From the NCBI GenBank assembly GCA_021852135.1, contig JAJZOB010000013.1, positions 1 to 34,356 of the forward strand: 34,356 nt of DNA, given 5' to 3'. The DNA is from Nanobdellota archaeon. GTDB lineage: Archaea; Nanoarchaeota; Nanoarchaeia; Parvarchaeales; Parvarchaeaceae. The notes beneath the pieces were generated by a model. The model searched no databases and was not told the DNA's origin. It saw only the letters and a program-made list of their open reading frames with translations. Shown here in pieces: positions 8,633 to 16,959 of the stretch. The position numbers were made by a program, and so were the translations under genes. Numbering within the stretch: position 1 is the first letter of the stretch; each line of letters opens with the position of its first letter.

Positions 8633-8642
8633 CTATATAAAA
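8633..8642 (+). promoter_or_regulatory. TATA box of the Cys-Gly microprotein gene
   Basis: CTATATAAAA immediately follows the pyrG stop codon (8630-8632) and is centred about 27 bases before ATG 8664, the same spacing as at other leaderless genes here. Confidence 0.6.
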
Positions 8643-8663
8643 TAGAAGTTTGCTTTAAGGGAT

Positions 8664-8732
8664 ATGGCAGAAGAAGAAAACGAAGAAAAATGCGGATGCG
8701 GTTGTGGCTGTGGTTGCGGCTGCTCTGATTGA
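8664..8732 (+). CDS. 22-residue Cys-Gly repeat microprotein
   Basis: The frame ATG 8664 to TGA 8730-8732 encodes a tiny protein with an acidic N-terminal half (M-A-E-E-E-N-E-E-K), then six Cys strictly alternating with five Gly (C-G-C-G-C-G-C-G-C-G-C), then S-D. An in-frame TAG at 8643 excludes an N-terminal extension. A TATA box at 8633-8642 and a run of seven T at 8751-8757 bracket it as a discrete unit of about 100 bases. Six closely spaced thiolates suggest binding of soft metals (Cu, Zn, Fe-S) or a redox or scaffold role; this is inference. I do not recognise a described family. The alternative is a small RNA with a chance open frame, but the regular use of both TGC and TGT codons and a clean start and stop favour translation. 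Confidence 0.6.
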   Translation: MAEEENEEKCGCGCGCGCGCSD

Positions 8733-8750
8733 TTTATAATTAAATACTTG

Positions 8751-8757
8751 TTTTTTT
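8751..8757 (+). terminator. Oligo-T tract, probable archaeal terminator
   Basis: Seven consecutive T residues 19 bases after the microprotein stop codon, followed by more T-rich sequence to about 8796. Archaeal RNA polymerase terminates at such tracts without a hairpin. Confidence 0.4.
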
Positions 8758-8806
8758 GTAATTTCAAGTTTTTGTGTTTGTTTTATATCTTTTTCAACAT
8801 TAAAAG

Positions 8807-8816
8807 TATTTATATG
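8807..8816 (+). promoter_or_regulatory. TATA box for the gene at 8837
   Basis: TATTTATATG centred about 26 bases before ATG 8837; no Shine-Dalgarno motif in the short interval, so a leaderless transcript is expected. Confidence 0.55.
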
Positions 8817-8836
8817 CATTCTATTCATATAAAAAA

Positions 8837-9328
8837 ATGGAAGACAAAACGAAATATCTGTTCAGAAATGAACTTTCTAAATCGGGAATCCCTAGTTCAA
8901 AGGTTTCTGCTTTGGAAAATGAACTTTCAAAATTTGGTCTTAACAGTGATAAGTTAGCTGAGGACATAACGCTTTACGGTAGAAACTTAGAAAAGCAGTA
9001 TAGGAAGTTATTCTATGAAAAAGCGGTAAATACAATTAGTCAGTATTACTATACAGACACTGTTTCATATCTATCAAATAGACTTTTCTCATTGGATAAA
9101 GGAAAAATCATGAATACTTTGGAAGTTTTCGGAAAGGATTACCTTTCATTTTATGTTAATTTTATAGACCTAAGCTACAAGCATTCCAAAGGGGTAGAGT
9201 TCATAGAAAAACTGTTTTCCCTAGACAAATTAGATGAGAATAATGTAAAGGGCTTAATGAGAAAAGACATAGAAACAAAAGAGATAAAGGAACTAATCCC
9301 TAAGGAAATCTACTCTAGCCTTTATTAA
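8837..9328 (+). CDS. Unidentified 163-residue helical protein
   Basis: A soluble, charged, probably all-helical protein with no signal peptide, membrane segment or recognisable motif. The N-terminal 50 residues contain two similar stretches (N-E-L-S-K-S-G and N-E-L-S-K-F-G, about residues 11-17 and 28-34) that look like a small repeat. Tyr is frequent in the middle part (Q-Y-Y-Y-T-D). It has its own promoter, and its 3' end overlaps the convergent SWIM gene by 14 bases (9315-9328). I cannot assign a function. Confidence 0.75.
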   Translation: MEDKTKYLFRNELSKSGIPSSKVSALENELSKFGLNSDKLAEDITLYGRNLEKQYRKLFYEKAVNTISQYYYTDTVSYLSNRLFSLDKGKIMNTLEVFGKDYLSFYVNFIDLSYKHSKGVEFIEKLFSLDKLDENNVKGLMRKDIETKEIKELIPKEIYSSLY

Positions 9329-9632
9329 TCTTGTCTCTATTTTTAAGGTATACGTTTCTTACCTTAAGCATGTGCTTGCATGGCATGCCGTAATACTGAA
9401 AGGATTCACAAGTGCAGCTCCCGTTTATCAAGTACATTGAAGCCGGCAAATATTCTATTTCAACTTTGTGGAAATATCCCTTCCTTGTTTCACTCTCTGA
9501 GTATGCTGAAATTTCAACCTCTCTGCCCTTAACATTTAATCCATAAATTCTTGTTTTCTTGTCAGATGAAGTTATAAGGGGCTTTCCAAGTATCTCATCT
9601 AATTTGTAAGTTCTTTGATTTGATTCTACCAT
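9315..9632 (-). CDS. Small SWIM zinc-finger protein
   Basis: A 105-residue protein whose C-terminal third carries the SWIM pattern C-x-C-x(n)-C-x-H: C-T-C-E-S-F, then M-P-C-K-H-M-L, which binds one zinc ion. SWIM domains occur in proteins that bind DNA or protein partners; here the domain is preceded only by about 70 residues of beta-rich sequence, so the gene encodes a stand-alone SWIM protein, common in archaea with unknown role. Start ATG at 9632 sits about 26 bases after a TATA box (9655-9662, minus strand). Its end overlaps the convergent gene on the plus strand by 14 bases, and the upstream ADH gene on the same strand stops beside its promoter. Confidence 0.82.
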   Translation of the reverse strand: MVESNQRTYKLDEILGKPLITSSDKKTRIYGLNVKGREVEISAYSESETRKGYFHKVEIEYLPASMYLINGSCTCESFQYYGMPCKHMLKVRNVYLKNRDKINKG

Positions 9633-9654
9633 TTTATTACTAAAAGCTTTGAAG

Positions 9655-9662
9655 TTTAAATA
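9655..9662 (-). promoter_or_regulatory. TATA box of the SWIM protein gene
   Basis: TATTTAAA on the minus strand, centred about 26 bases before the start codon at 9632 and directly after the ADH stop codon (9664-9666). Confidence 0.5.
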
Positions 9663-9663
9663 T

Positions 9664-10683
9664 CTAAAATTTAATCACTTTTACGCCCATTACTTCGCTG
9701 TTCTTAAGTTCAGCCAATGCTGAATTTACATCCTCTAATTTTATATTACTGTATACCGGTTTTATCCCCAGATTTGTGGCAAGTCTTAGATACTCTAGCA
9801 TGTCCTGTCTAGTATAGGATTCGACGGAAAGCAGCATCTTTTCATGAAATAACTGCGAGTCGTAATCTATTTTTATTTCTCCATCTATATGTATTCCGGC
9901 AACGACTACTTTTCCACTAGGCTTAATCACTTTTAAGGCATTCATTATAGGTACAGAGGAAGGCGCGAAAATTATTGCACTTTCTATGTCCTTATCCTTT
10001 AAATTTTCGTATACCTCTCCATTTTTAGGCGAAAAGGTAAAATCAGCTCCAAGTCGACTGGCAAGCTTTAGATGTTCTTCGTTTCTGCTTACTATTATGA
10101 CCTTGTGGCCAAGCTTCTTTGCAAGCTGTAATGTTAAATGTGCAGAGCCGCCAAACCCAAACATTGCTATTGTGCTACCGGGAGAAGCATCTGCCAGCTT
10201 GAATGAACGGTAGCCTATTGCTCCGGAACAAAGTAACGGGGCAACCTCTTCATCCTTTAATCCCTGCGGCAGATCAAATATAAACCTGCTATCAGCTATG
10301 ATGTATTCAGAATAACCGCCATTTTTAGAAAAGCCAGTAAATCTCTTGTTTTGACATAGGTTCTCCCTGCCGCTAAGACAGTATTCACAGCTTCCGCAAG
10401 AGCTGTACAGCCAGGCAACCCCCACCTTATTGCCGATTTTTTGAGTATTGACTTCACTGCCTACCTTTTCAATAGTTCCTACCACTTCATGCCCTGGAAC
10501 TATATTGTTTACGTTGCCAAGTTCTCCTTCTACTACATGTAAATCCGTTCTGCATACTCCGCATGCACTTACTTTTATCAATACCTCGTTTTCCTTTAAC
10601 TCTGGTAATTCTAACTCCTTTATCTTTAGAGGATTTTCTTCAATTTTTCCAGGTTTTTCAAGGAAGGCGGCTTTTGTTTTCAT
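9664..10683 (-). CDS. Zinc-dependent alcohol dehydrogenase (MDR family, AdhP-like)
   Basis: Medium-chain dehydrogenase, 339 residues, interconverting alcohols and aldehydes. The catalytic zinc ligands are recognisable: Cys44 in G-V-C-R-T-D-L-H, His65 in P-G-H-E and Cys152 in L-L-C-S-G. Four structural-zinc cysteines lie at about 96, 99, 102 and 110. The Rossmann motif G-F-G-G-S-A is near 176-181 and is followed by V-I-I-V-S-R, where a basic residue replaces the acidic one of NAD-specific enzymes, suggesting NADP(H). The usual G-V-C-H-T-D has Arg in place of His here. Physiological substrate unknown; aldehyde reduction is a reasonable guess. An AT-rich TATA region (10701-10713) lies 25 bases upstream on the minus strand. 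Confidence 0.9.
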   Translation of the reverse strand: MKTKAAFLEKPGKIEENPLKIKELELPELKENEVLIKVSACGVCRTDLHVVEGELGNVNNIVPGHEVVGTIEKVGSEVNTQKIGNKVGVAWLYSSCGSCEYCLSGRENLCQNKRFTGFSKNGGYSEYIIADSRFIFDLPQGLKDEEVAPLLCSGAIGYRSFKLADASPGSTIAMFGFGGSAHLTLQLAKKLGHKVIIVSRNEEHLKLASRLGADFTFSPKNGEVYENLKDKDIESAIIFAPSSVPIMNALKVIKPSGKVVVAGIHIDGEIKIDYDSQLFHEKMLLSVESYTRQDMLEYLRLATNLGIKPVYSNIKLEDVNSALAELKNSEVMGVKVIKF

Positions 10684-10700
10684 ATATGTTAATAATAATA

Positions 10701-10713
10701 TTTTAAAATATAT
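10701..10713 (-). promoter_or_regulatory. TATA region of the alcohol dehydrogenase gene
   Basis: TATATTTTAAAA-type sequence on the minus strand about 25 bases before ATG 10683. The remainder of the 118-base gap up to 10801 holds no other feature I can support. Confidence 0.5.
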
Positions 10714-10801
10714 GGTTGCTTAAGTTTATTACATAAATACTCAACTTTACCTAAAATAAATAAGGATATTGTGTGTTTTATTGAACTATCTAAATATGTC
10801 C

Positions 10802-13210
10802 TTAAATGGAACTAAATTCGGCAATTCTTGATAACAATAATATTTTTAGTCTGTCACCGAATAATAAAAAGAGCATCCCTATACCTAAGGTAATCAAGAT
10901 TATAGATAAGCTAACAGGGGCCATAAGGATGCCAAAGTATGCAAATAAGTAAGATATCAAAATGGCTAAAACGACCTGTGTAATAACAAATATGCTTGGG
11001 AAGGAGGACCAAAATGCTCTGCGCTCTCTAATAGAGAAAGTCATCAGTTCCATAGAAGTTATAAATACTATGAATATGAGCGTCTCAAACTGTTGATGGG
11101 TTACAGCAAGTATACTTAATCCTAAATATGCTATAACTGCAGCTTCGGCTATAGTTAAAATTCCAAATACCATAGAAAAGCTGAATATAGCTTTTATATC
11201 CCAAGTATCAGGTTTGTTTGCAGATAACTCATTATCAGTTGCAAGGCTTATGCTACCGATATCGCTTAAGAAAAGAGCTAATATAAGCTGTATTGATTTC
11301 ATAGGTAAAAATCTAAGAATAAGAAAAGCAAATGACAGAAAAACGGAGGTTTGTATTACCCTTGAAGCCTTTTTTACAGTATATGTTACCATTCTTTCAA
11401 ATATAGAGCGGCTTTCTTTTACTGCAGACACTATAAGTTCTACTCCATTAGATGTAAGCACTAAATCCGCCGCGCTTTTTGCAACGTCGGTTGCATTTGA
11501 AACAGCTATACCTACTTCTGCCTGCTTTAAAGCAGGTGCGTCATTTACTCCATCTCCTGTCATCCCTACCCTAAATCCACTATCTTGAAGAGCTTTAACT
11601 ATTGTAAATTTATCCTGGGGGTATATGCCTGCTATTCCATCTGCATTTGATATAAGTTCCGCTATGGTTTTTTCATCTTTTCCTTGAAGCTCACTGGCAC
11701 TTAATATATTTTCACCTATCCCTGCTTCCCTGGATATTGCTATTGCTGTGTCTTTATTGTCTCCAGTAAGCATTTTTACCCCTACACCAAGCGATTTAAG
11801 CTCCGATATCAGCTGTTTGCTGTCTTCCCTTAATTCATCGCGCAGTGGAATTAATCCCAAGAACGTCCAATTAGACCCTTTTTTTCTGCTGACCGCTATC
11901 AATCTAAATCCCGTGCTTGCAAGGTCTTTTATTTCTTTGTTTATCTTTTCTTTGGAGGGATCATCTAAATTACACTTGTCCATGACTGAAGAAGGAAATC
12001 CTTTCATGGCTTCTTCCTCAGAACCATTAATCGAAACTATCGCGCTCGAGGTCTTTGTTGTTGGATCAAAAGGCATAAATTTTACTAGTTTATAACCTTC
12101 TATTTTAATGTCTTTTTCCCTCGCTTTATTTATTACTGCAAGGTCTATTTGATCATTATCTTCTTCTCGTGACGCTAGCATGCCATATCTTAATACCTCT
12201 TCAACTGAAAATCCCCCAAATGGTATGGGCTCAGAAGCAAAAAGCATATTTTTCGTTATTGTGCCTGTTTTATCAAGGCAGACTACATTCATAGAAGATG
12301 CTTCTTCTATTGATTCTAATCGAGTTATTAGTATATTTTTGGATGCTAATCTCCCTGCCCCATATGCCATCCCTACTGTAAATGTAGCAGGGAGCGCAAC
12401 AGGTATGGACGTCAAAAGTATAAGTAAAGAAAAAGGTATTATAGAAAGCAAATTTATCCCAACAAACTCGGAGAATATAAAAACCGCGATTACGAGCACT
12501 ATTGCCAAGCCCATTAGATATTTAAGTATCCTAAAGATTGTGCTTTCAAGGTGTGTTTTAGTCTTGGCTATCTTTATAAATTCAACAGTTTTGCCAAATG
12601 AAGTGTTTTTTCCTGTAGAAGTTACTACGCACGTTGCTTCACCGCCTCTTACTATAGAGGAAGAGAATACTGGATCACCTTCTTTTTTGTCTACAGGCAA
12701 AGACTCACCTGTAAGCATGGACTGATCCACAGATAGATAATTGCTTTCTATTATTTTGGCATCGGCAGGTATAATACTGCCTATTCTAACTCTTATTATG
12801 TCCCCTGGAACTATAACCTTTGCAGGTAAACTTATCCATACTTTATCTCTTTTGACGTTTACCATCACCGATAGTTTTCGTTTTAGAAGTTCTAGGGTGT
12901 TATCAGCCTTGTATTCCTCTATGAATGATGCTACTCCGTTAAAAATAATAAGTCCAATAACTACATATGCATCTATTAATTTGCCTAAATAGATAGAAAT
13001 GGCTGTAACTAAGTACAAAAGATATGCAAGAGTTCCTGTAAATTTAAGAGCAAATTTAACGACAGGATTCTGTTTTTTTGTTTCTATCTCATTGTAGCCG
13101 TACTTTTTTAGCCTTTCATCGGCTTCTGCTGCAGATAATCCATCTCTGTTAGAATTAAGGCTTTTTAAAATATTTTCACTGCTTAAGTTTTCGTTATCTT
13201 GGAGATTCAT
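10802..13210 (-). CDS. P-type (P3A-like) H+-ATPase, copy 2
   Basis: Paralogue of the pump at 3050-5464, similar along its whole length (802 residues from ATG 13210). It has the T-G-E-S actuator motif, P-V-A-L-P in M4, the phosphorylated D-K-T-G-T-I-T with Asp313, the hinge T-G-D-G-V-N-D-A-P and ten predicted membrane helices. In M6 the acidic residue at the plant Asp684 position is kept (Asp650), but the preceding Asn of copy 1 is Ser here (L-S-D versus I-N-D). No C-terminal regulatory extension is present. A TTG at 13219 would add three residues; ATG 13210 is preferred because a TATA-like element (13231-13240) lies 26 bases upstream. Monocistronic and facing away from the glucan island. Probably contributes to proton export in an acidic habitat. 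Confidence 0.92.
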   Translation of the reverse strand: MNLQDNENLSSENILKSLNSNRDGLSAAEADERLKKYGYNEIETKKQNPVVKFALKFTGTLAYLLYLVTAISIYLGKLIDAYVVIGLIIFNGVASFIEEYKADNTLELLKRKLSVMVNVKRDKVWISLPAKVIVPGDIIRVRIGSIIPADAKIIESNYLSVDQSMLTGESLPVDKKEGDPVFSSSIVRGGEATCVVTSTGKNTSFGKTVEFIKIAKTKTHLESTIFRILKYLMGLAIVLVIAVFIFSEFVGINLLSIIPFSLLILLTSIPVALPATFTVGMAYGAGRLASKNILITRLESIEEASSMNVVCLDKTGTITKNMLFASEPIPFGGFSVEEVLRYGMLASREEDNDQIDLAVINKAREKDIKIEGYKLVKFMPFDPTTKTSSAIVSINGSEEEAMKGFPSSVMDKCNLDDPSKEKINKEIKDLASTGFRLIAVSRKKGSNWTFLGLIPLRDELREDSKQLISELKSLGVGVKMLTGDNKDTAIAISREAGIGENILSASELQGKDEKTIAELISNADGIAGIYPQDKFTIVKALQDSGFRVGMTGDGVNDAPALKQAEVGIAVSNATDVAKSAADLVLTSNGVELIVSAVKESRSIFERMVTYTVKKASRVIQTSVFLSFAFLILRFLPMKSIQLILALFLSDIGSISLATDNELSANKPDTWDIKAIFSFSMVFGILTIAEAAVIAYLGLSILAVTHQQFETLIFIVFITSMELMTFSIRERRAFWSSFPSIFVITQVVLAILISYLFAYFGILMAPVSLSIILITLGIGMLFLLFGDRLKILLLSRIAEFSSI

Positions 13211-13230
13211 ATATTTCAATGTGCCCTTCT

Positions 13231-13240
13231 TTTATTTTAA
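13231..13240 (-). promoter_or_regulatory. TATA-like element of H+-ATPase copy 2
   Basis: TTAAAATAAA on the minus strand, centred about 26 bases before ATG 13210; decides the start codon. Another AT-rich TATA-like stretch (13258-13270) lies further upstream. Confidence 0.45.
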
Positions 13241-13313
13241 CTAATTAATACTACCCATATATATTTATTATGGACATCAAACGGATTATAGAGTAATATG
13301 ACACTTACAAAAA

Positions 13314-13323
13314 GTTTAATATC
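13314..13323 (+). promoter_or_regulatory. TATA box of the cytoplasmic GH15 gene
   Basis: GTTTAATATC centred about 26 bases before ATG 13344; leaderless arrangement. Confidence 0.5.
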
Positions 13324-13343
13324 ACAGGCGTTTATTAATATTA

Positions 13344-15101
13344 ATGCCGTTAACTTTTGCAGACTTCAAGGATATTGGATTCATAAGCAATCAATTAACG
13401 AGTTCTTTGATAGACAAGAACGGCAATGTACTTTGGCTTTGCTTTCCGAGGTTTGATTCGGATCCATTTATAGCTTACATGCTGGATGAGAAGAATGGGG
13501 GCATTTTCAGGATAAGTCCAATAGCGCAGTTTTCATCTTTGCATAAATACACTGCGCCAAACGTTTTGCATACTAGCTTTAAGACATCAGAGGGAAGCGC
13601 AGACATCAATGATTTTTTAATACCAGGTAAAACCATATTTGTAAGGGATATAAATTCAGAGATAAAACTACAGCTTAATTTTAATCCATTATTTGGTTTT
13701 CATACAATGAATTTCAATTATTCAGAAAACGATGGCAAAATAATGTTTGATAGTAAAAATGGGAAAGGCAAATTAGTTTTAGAGATAGTAGGAGAATACA
13801 AAAAAATAGGAGATTTTACGTGGGAAATAGAAAAAGGATTAACACAAGTTATCCTTTCTTATTACCAATCTGCAGAGATATACGAATTAGAGGGGAAAAA
13901 TGTTTCTTCCTCCAATCTTTCAAAAGCGCTGGATTCAACTATAGATTACTGGGGAGCATACACAGAAAGGATAAAATTAAGTCTTTCCGATACTGAGTTA
14001 ACGGAATTTGAACAGCTTTTGAGGTCATCTGTTTTTACTATACTTGGACTTACTTACTCTCCAACAGGTAGCATAATAGCAGCACCGACTGCATCTTTGC
14101 CAGAGGATCCGGGAGGCAATAGAAACTGGGATTACAGATACGTTTGGGTAAGAGACTCAGCAATAATGGCTTCCGCTCTTTGTAGATTAGGTTTCTATAT
14201 GGAAGGCAGAAGAGCACTCGAATTTTTATTCAGTATGATAGATTATTCCGGCAAACCTCTTTATAATCTTTACAAGGTAGACGGCACCAAAATATACGGC
14301 GAGAGATATATTGATTCCTTAAATGGCTTTATGAATTCAAAGCCGGTAAGAATAGGCAATCGTGCTACCAATCAGATACAATTGGACATAGAAGGAGAGT
14401 TTTTATACGCCGTAAAGGGTTATTTCGATTCTACGCAGGACAAAGAGTTTATACAGAATCATTCAAAGGCCATAGAATATATTGCAGATTGGCTATCTGA
14501 TAATTGGCAGCTTGCCGATTCTGGAATATGGGAAAAGCCGGAGGACCATGAATATGCGCACTCAAAAGTCATGATATGGGTTGCATTGGAAAGCGCAGGA
14601 AAGTTGATTTCAGTGATAGGTGGGATAGACCGCTGGAAGGAAATAAGGGATGAAATAAAGAACTGGGTTATGTCAAATTGTGTAAAAGATGGCTATTTTG
14701 TTACCTTTCCGAAAAGCAATGAAGTGGATTCTACAGTACTGTCATTTCCGATTTATGGTTTTATCGATGTTAACGATCCAATATTTATCAAGACGCTTAA
14801 GATTGTTGAAAAGACACTTTTTGTGAAGGGCTTCGTTTATAGGTATAACTTTGATTCGCTCGGTAAGGCAAATCATGCGTTTGTTCTCTGTTCTATGTGG
14901 CTTGCTTCTGTTTGTTCTCAATTAAAAAGAAAAAATGATGCTGTACAGCTGCTTAAGAACGTAAAAAGCATAGTAGGTCCTAATAATCTAATCGGTGAAG
15001 ATATAGATGTGCATAATAAGGTGTTCACAGGCAATTTCCCCCAAGGTTTTGTACATGCTACATTTATAAATTCAATTATAGATATTTTGTCTAATAATTA
15101 A
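13344..15101 (+). CDS. Cytoplasmic GH15 glucoamylase/trehalase-type enzyme
   Basis: Inverting glycoside hydrolase of family 15, 585 residues, without signal peptide, so cytoplasmic. The N-terminal beta domain (F-K-D-I-G-F-I-S-N, L-W-L-C-F-P-R-F-D) is that of prokaryotic GH15. The (alpha/alpha)6 barrel starts near N-W-D-Y-R-Y-V-W-V-R-D-S, the family signature. Probable general acid is Glu397 in G-I-W-E and general base is Glu552 in I-G-E-D-I-D, followed by the typical G-N-F-P-Q-G-F-V-H. Archaeal members include maltooligosaccharide glucohydrolases and, in Thermoplasmatales, trehalases, so the substrate could be either; the island context favours maltodextrin. The gene ends in a 4-base overlap with the convergent GH31 gene. 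Confidence 0.93.
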   Translation: MPLTFADFKDIGFISNQLTSSLIDKNGNVLWLCFPRFDSDPFIAYMLDEKNGGIFRISPIAQFSSLHKYTAPNVLHTSFKTSEGSADINDFLIPGKTIFVRDINSEIKLQLNFNPLFGFHTMNFNYSENDGKIMFDSKNGKGKLVLEIVGEYKKIGDFTWEIEKGLTQVILSYYQSAEIYELEGKNVSSSNLSKALDSTIDYWGAYTERIKLSLSDTELTEFEQLLRSSVFTILGLTYSPTGSIIAAPTASLPEDPGGNRNWDYRYVWVRDSAIMASALCRLGFYMEGRRALEFLFSMIDYSGKPLYNLYKVDGTKIYGERYIDSLNGFMNSKPVRIGNRATNQIQLDIEGEFLYAVKGYFDSTQDKEFIQNHSKAIEYIADWLSDNWQLADSGIWEKPEDHEYAHSKVMIWVALESAGKLISVIGGIDRWKEIRDEIKNWVMSNCVKDGYFVTFPKSNEVDSTVLSFPIYGFIDVNDPIFIKTLKIVEKTLFVKGFVYRYNFDSLGKANHAFVLCSMWLASVCSQLKRKNDAVQLLKNVKSIVGPNNLIGEDIDVHNKVFTGNFPQGFVHATFINSIIDILSNN

Positions 15102-16876
15102 TATTTTATAACTCTCTTATCTGTTAATTTTATATTCGTGCCCTTTCTTATAAAAATCGGCATATCACTTGTAGATTTAACATAGCAAGGGCCTTGGAAT
15201 TCAATATTACTGTTAAATTCAAGCCATTTGTCATTGGGGAGGTAAACTTCTCTGCTGTCCTTTTCTTTTTCCAGTATGGGGGCGTATAATATGTGTTCTC
15301 CCACCATATATTCGTCATTTACGTTATAGGCATTTTCATCTGATTCAAATTCATAAACCAATGGCCTTATAATTGGATCACCGTTTTTATGGGCATTGCC
15401 TGCAAGCTCCTTTATGTAATCCATAAACAAGTACCGTGTGTCTATTGCCTTTTTTATTTTTTCTCTCTGTTCTTCCTCTATATCGTATATCTCCTGGTCA
15501 TTCCCATCTTTGTTTTTGTGATTTCTAAAGATAGGGAAGAAAGCGGCCATTTGATAATATCTTGCCAATAACTCATGATCACTCCTGCCTACGAATCCAC
15601 CAATATCGCAGCCAACATAAGGTACCCCGGAAATGCTCAAACTTAACAGTAAAGGTATCTGTATTTTCATGTCTTCCCAAGATGAAACAGAATCACCTGT
15701 CCATACAGCAGCATATTTCTGTATTCCTGCATATCCGGCCCTTGAAAGAATAAATCCATCTTTAATTGCGTCATAGGTTGACAGCGCCTCGAAATAAGAA
15801 TAGGCATTGTGAAGTTCACTGTGTCTTACGGTTTTTTTGCCGTCAGTATGTAAAACATTGTTATCAAGGGTTTTTGTTGGTGTAAATGCTGCAGGTTCGT
15901 TCATATCCAGCCAGATGCCGTCTATATTGTAGGTTTTTACCCATTTCTTTATGTTATCTGTCCACCATTTTCTCGTTTCTTTGTTTAAAAAATCTGGAAA
16001 TACGGATTTACCTGCCCACATATCGGCAGTGTAGATTTCGCCGTTTTCAGTTTCACAGTACTTTCCCATCCCACTAAGAAATACACCGTCATTTTGATCG
16101 GCGATAACAGCAGGATCAATTATTGTAACCACCTTCGTTCCAAGTTTGTGTATTTCATTAATCATCTTTTTTGGATTTGGAAAATAGTTTTTATTCCATT
16201 CAAATATCCTGTTTTTATTCATGTAGTCTATATCTAGGTATAGCGTGTCAACCTTCGTGTATTTTTTATATTCCCTTAAAACTTCTAAGACTTTTTCCTG
16301 TGGAAAATAACTGTATCTAGATATTGAATGGCCCAATGCCCAATCAGGCATTTTAAATGGCAAGCCAGTTAACTTAACAAAATCCCTTATTATTTCTTTT
16401 ATATTATTACCTGTTATGATAAATAATTCAATGGAATTATTTGGTACCTTTATTCTTATTTCATCGTATTTTTCTATTCCGATGTCAAAAATTAATTTTC
16501 CAGTGTAGTTTACAAATATACCAAGCTTGCTATTCTTTGTTAGGTCAATAAAAAATGGAATAGATACGTACAAAGGATCAGTATACTGCTGGTATGCATA
16601 CGAATCAGTATTCCACATTGTTAATTTAGTTCTTCTTCTATCCAATTCAAATGCCTTTTCTCCTAGGCCAAGAATATGCTCATTTATATCAAGTGGTTTG
16701 CTTATTTCAAATCCCTCAGAAGTCTCTTTTATTTTTATTTCCTGCTTATCTATTTTTATTTTATTTGTTTTAATTTTTTTTGTTCTTTTTTCTTTGAAAT
16801 TGAAATTTATAGTAGGTTCGTAGGAGTTTATTTTTATTTTATGTATATTCTTATTTGTATATTGTTGTATCTCCAT
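15098..16876 (-). CDS. GH31 alpha-glucosidase
   Basis: Retaining alpha-glucosidase, 592 residues, cytoplasmic (no signal peptide). It has an N-terminal beta-sandwich (to about 170) and a (beta/alpha)8 barrel carrying the family signature I-W-L-D-M-N-E-P with nucleophile Asp324, and the acid/base Asp395 in W-T-G-D-S. The Y-L-D-I-D-Y-M motif near 215 is also typical. It is shorter than Sulfolobus MalA-type enzymes (about 690 residues), mainly because both the N-terminal region and C-terminal beta domains are compact. It would release glucose from maltose or isomaltose-type ends of imported oligosaccharides. The first 50 residues are unusually Lys/Ile/Asn-rich. It is divergent from the transporter binding-protein gene across an 83-base promoter region. 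Confidence 0.94.
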   Translation of the reverse strand: MEIQQYTNKNIHKIKINSYEPTINFNFKEKRTKKIKTNKIKIDKQEIKIKETSEGFEISKPLDINEHILGLGEKAFELDRRRTKLTMWNTDSYAYQQYTDPLYVSIPFFIDLTKNSKLGIFVNYTGKLIFDIGIEKYDEIRIKVPNNSIELFIITGNNIKEIIRDFVKLTGLPFKMPDWALGHSISRYSYFPQEKVLEVLREYKKYTKVDTLYLDIDYMNKNRIFEWNKNYFPNPKKMINEIHKLGTKVVTIIDPAVIADQNDGVFLSGMGKYCETENGEIYTADMWAGKSVFPDFLNKETRKWWTDNIKKWVKTYNIDGIWLDMNEPAAFTPTKTLDNNVLHTDGKKTVRHSELHNAYSYFEALSTYDAIKDGFILSRAGYAGIQKYAAVWTGDSVSSWEDMKIQIPLLLSLSISGVPYVGCDIGGFVGRSDHELLARYYQMAAFFPIFRNHKNKDGNDQEIYDIEEEQREKIKKAIDTRYLFMDYIKELAGNAHKNGDPIIRPLVYEFESDENAYNVNDEYMVGEHILYAPILEKEKDSREVYLPNDKWLEFNSNIEFQGPCYVKSTSDMPIFIRKGTNIKLTDKRVIKY

Positions 16877-16959
16877 GCATTATTCTAAATATTTACAATA
16901 TATATAATTATTTTATATCAATGGAAAGCTTTAAATACTAAAAATTTTACTAAATAAGT
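16877..16959. promoter_or_regulatory. Divergent promoter region between GH31 and the ABC binding-protein gene
   Basis: A plus-strand TATA box (TTTAAATA, 16930-16937) is centred 26 bases before ATG 16960. A minus-strand TATA stretch (about 16898-16906) is centred 26 bases before the GH31 ATG at 16876. Both predict leaderless transcripts. An inverted repeat TACT-AAATA-AGTA spans 16948-16960 and touches the binding-protein start codon, a possible operator (weak). Confidence 0.55.

Noticed and set aside
8748..8957. Open frame of 69 codons ahead of and overlapping the gene at 8837
   Set aside because: It covers the T-rich terminator and TATA region, has biased composition (Phe, Cys, Ile) and overlaps a better supported gene in another frame.
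12180..12725. Plus-strand open frame of 181 codons inside H+-ATPase copy 2
   Set aside because: Antisense shadow of the ATPase gene, with no homology that I can recognise and no promoter.
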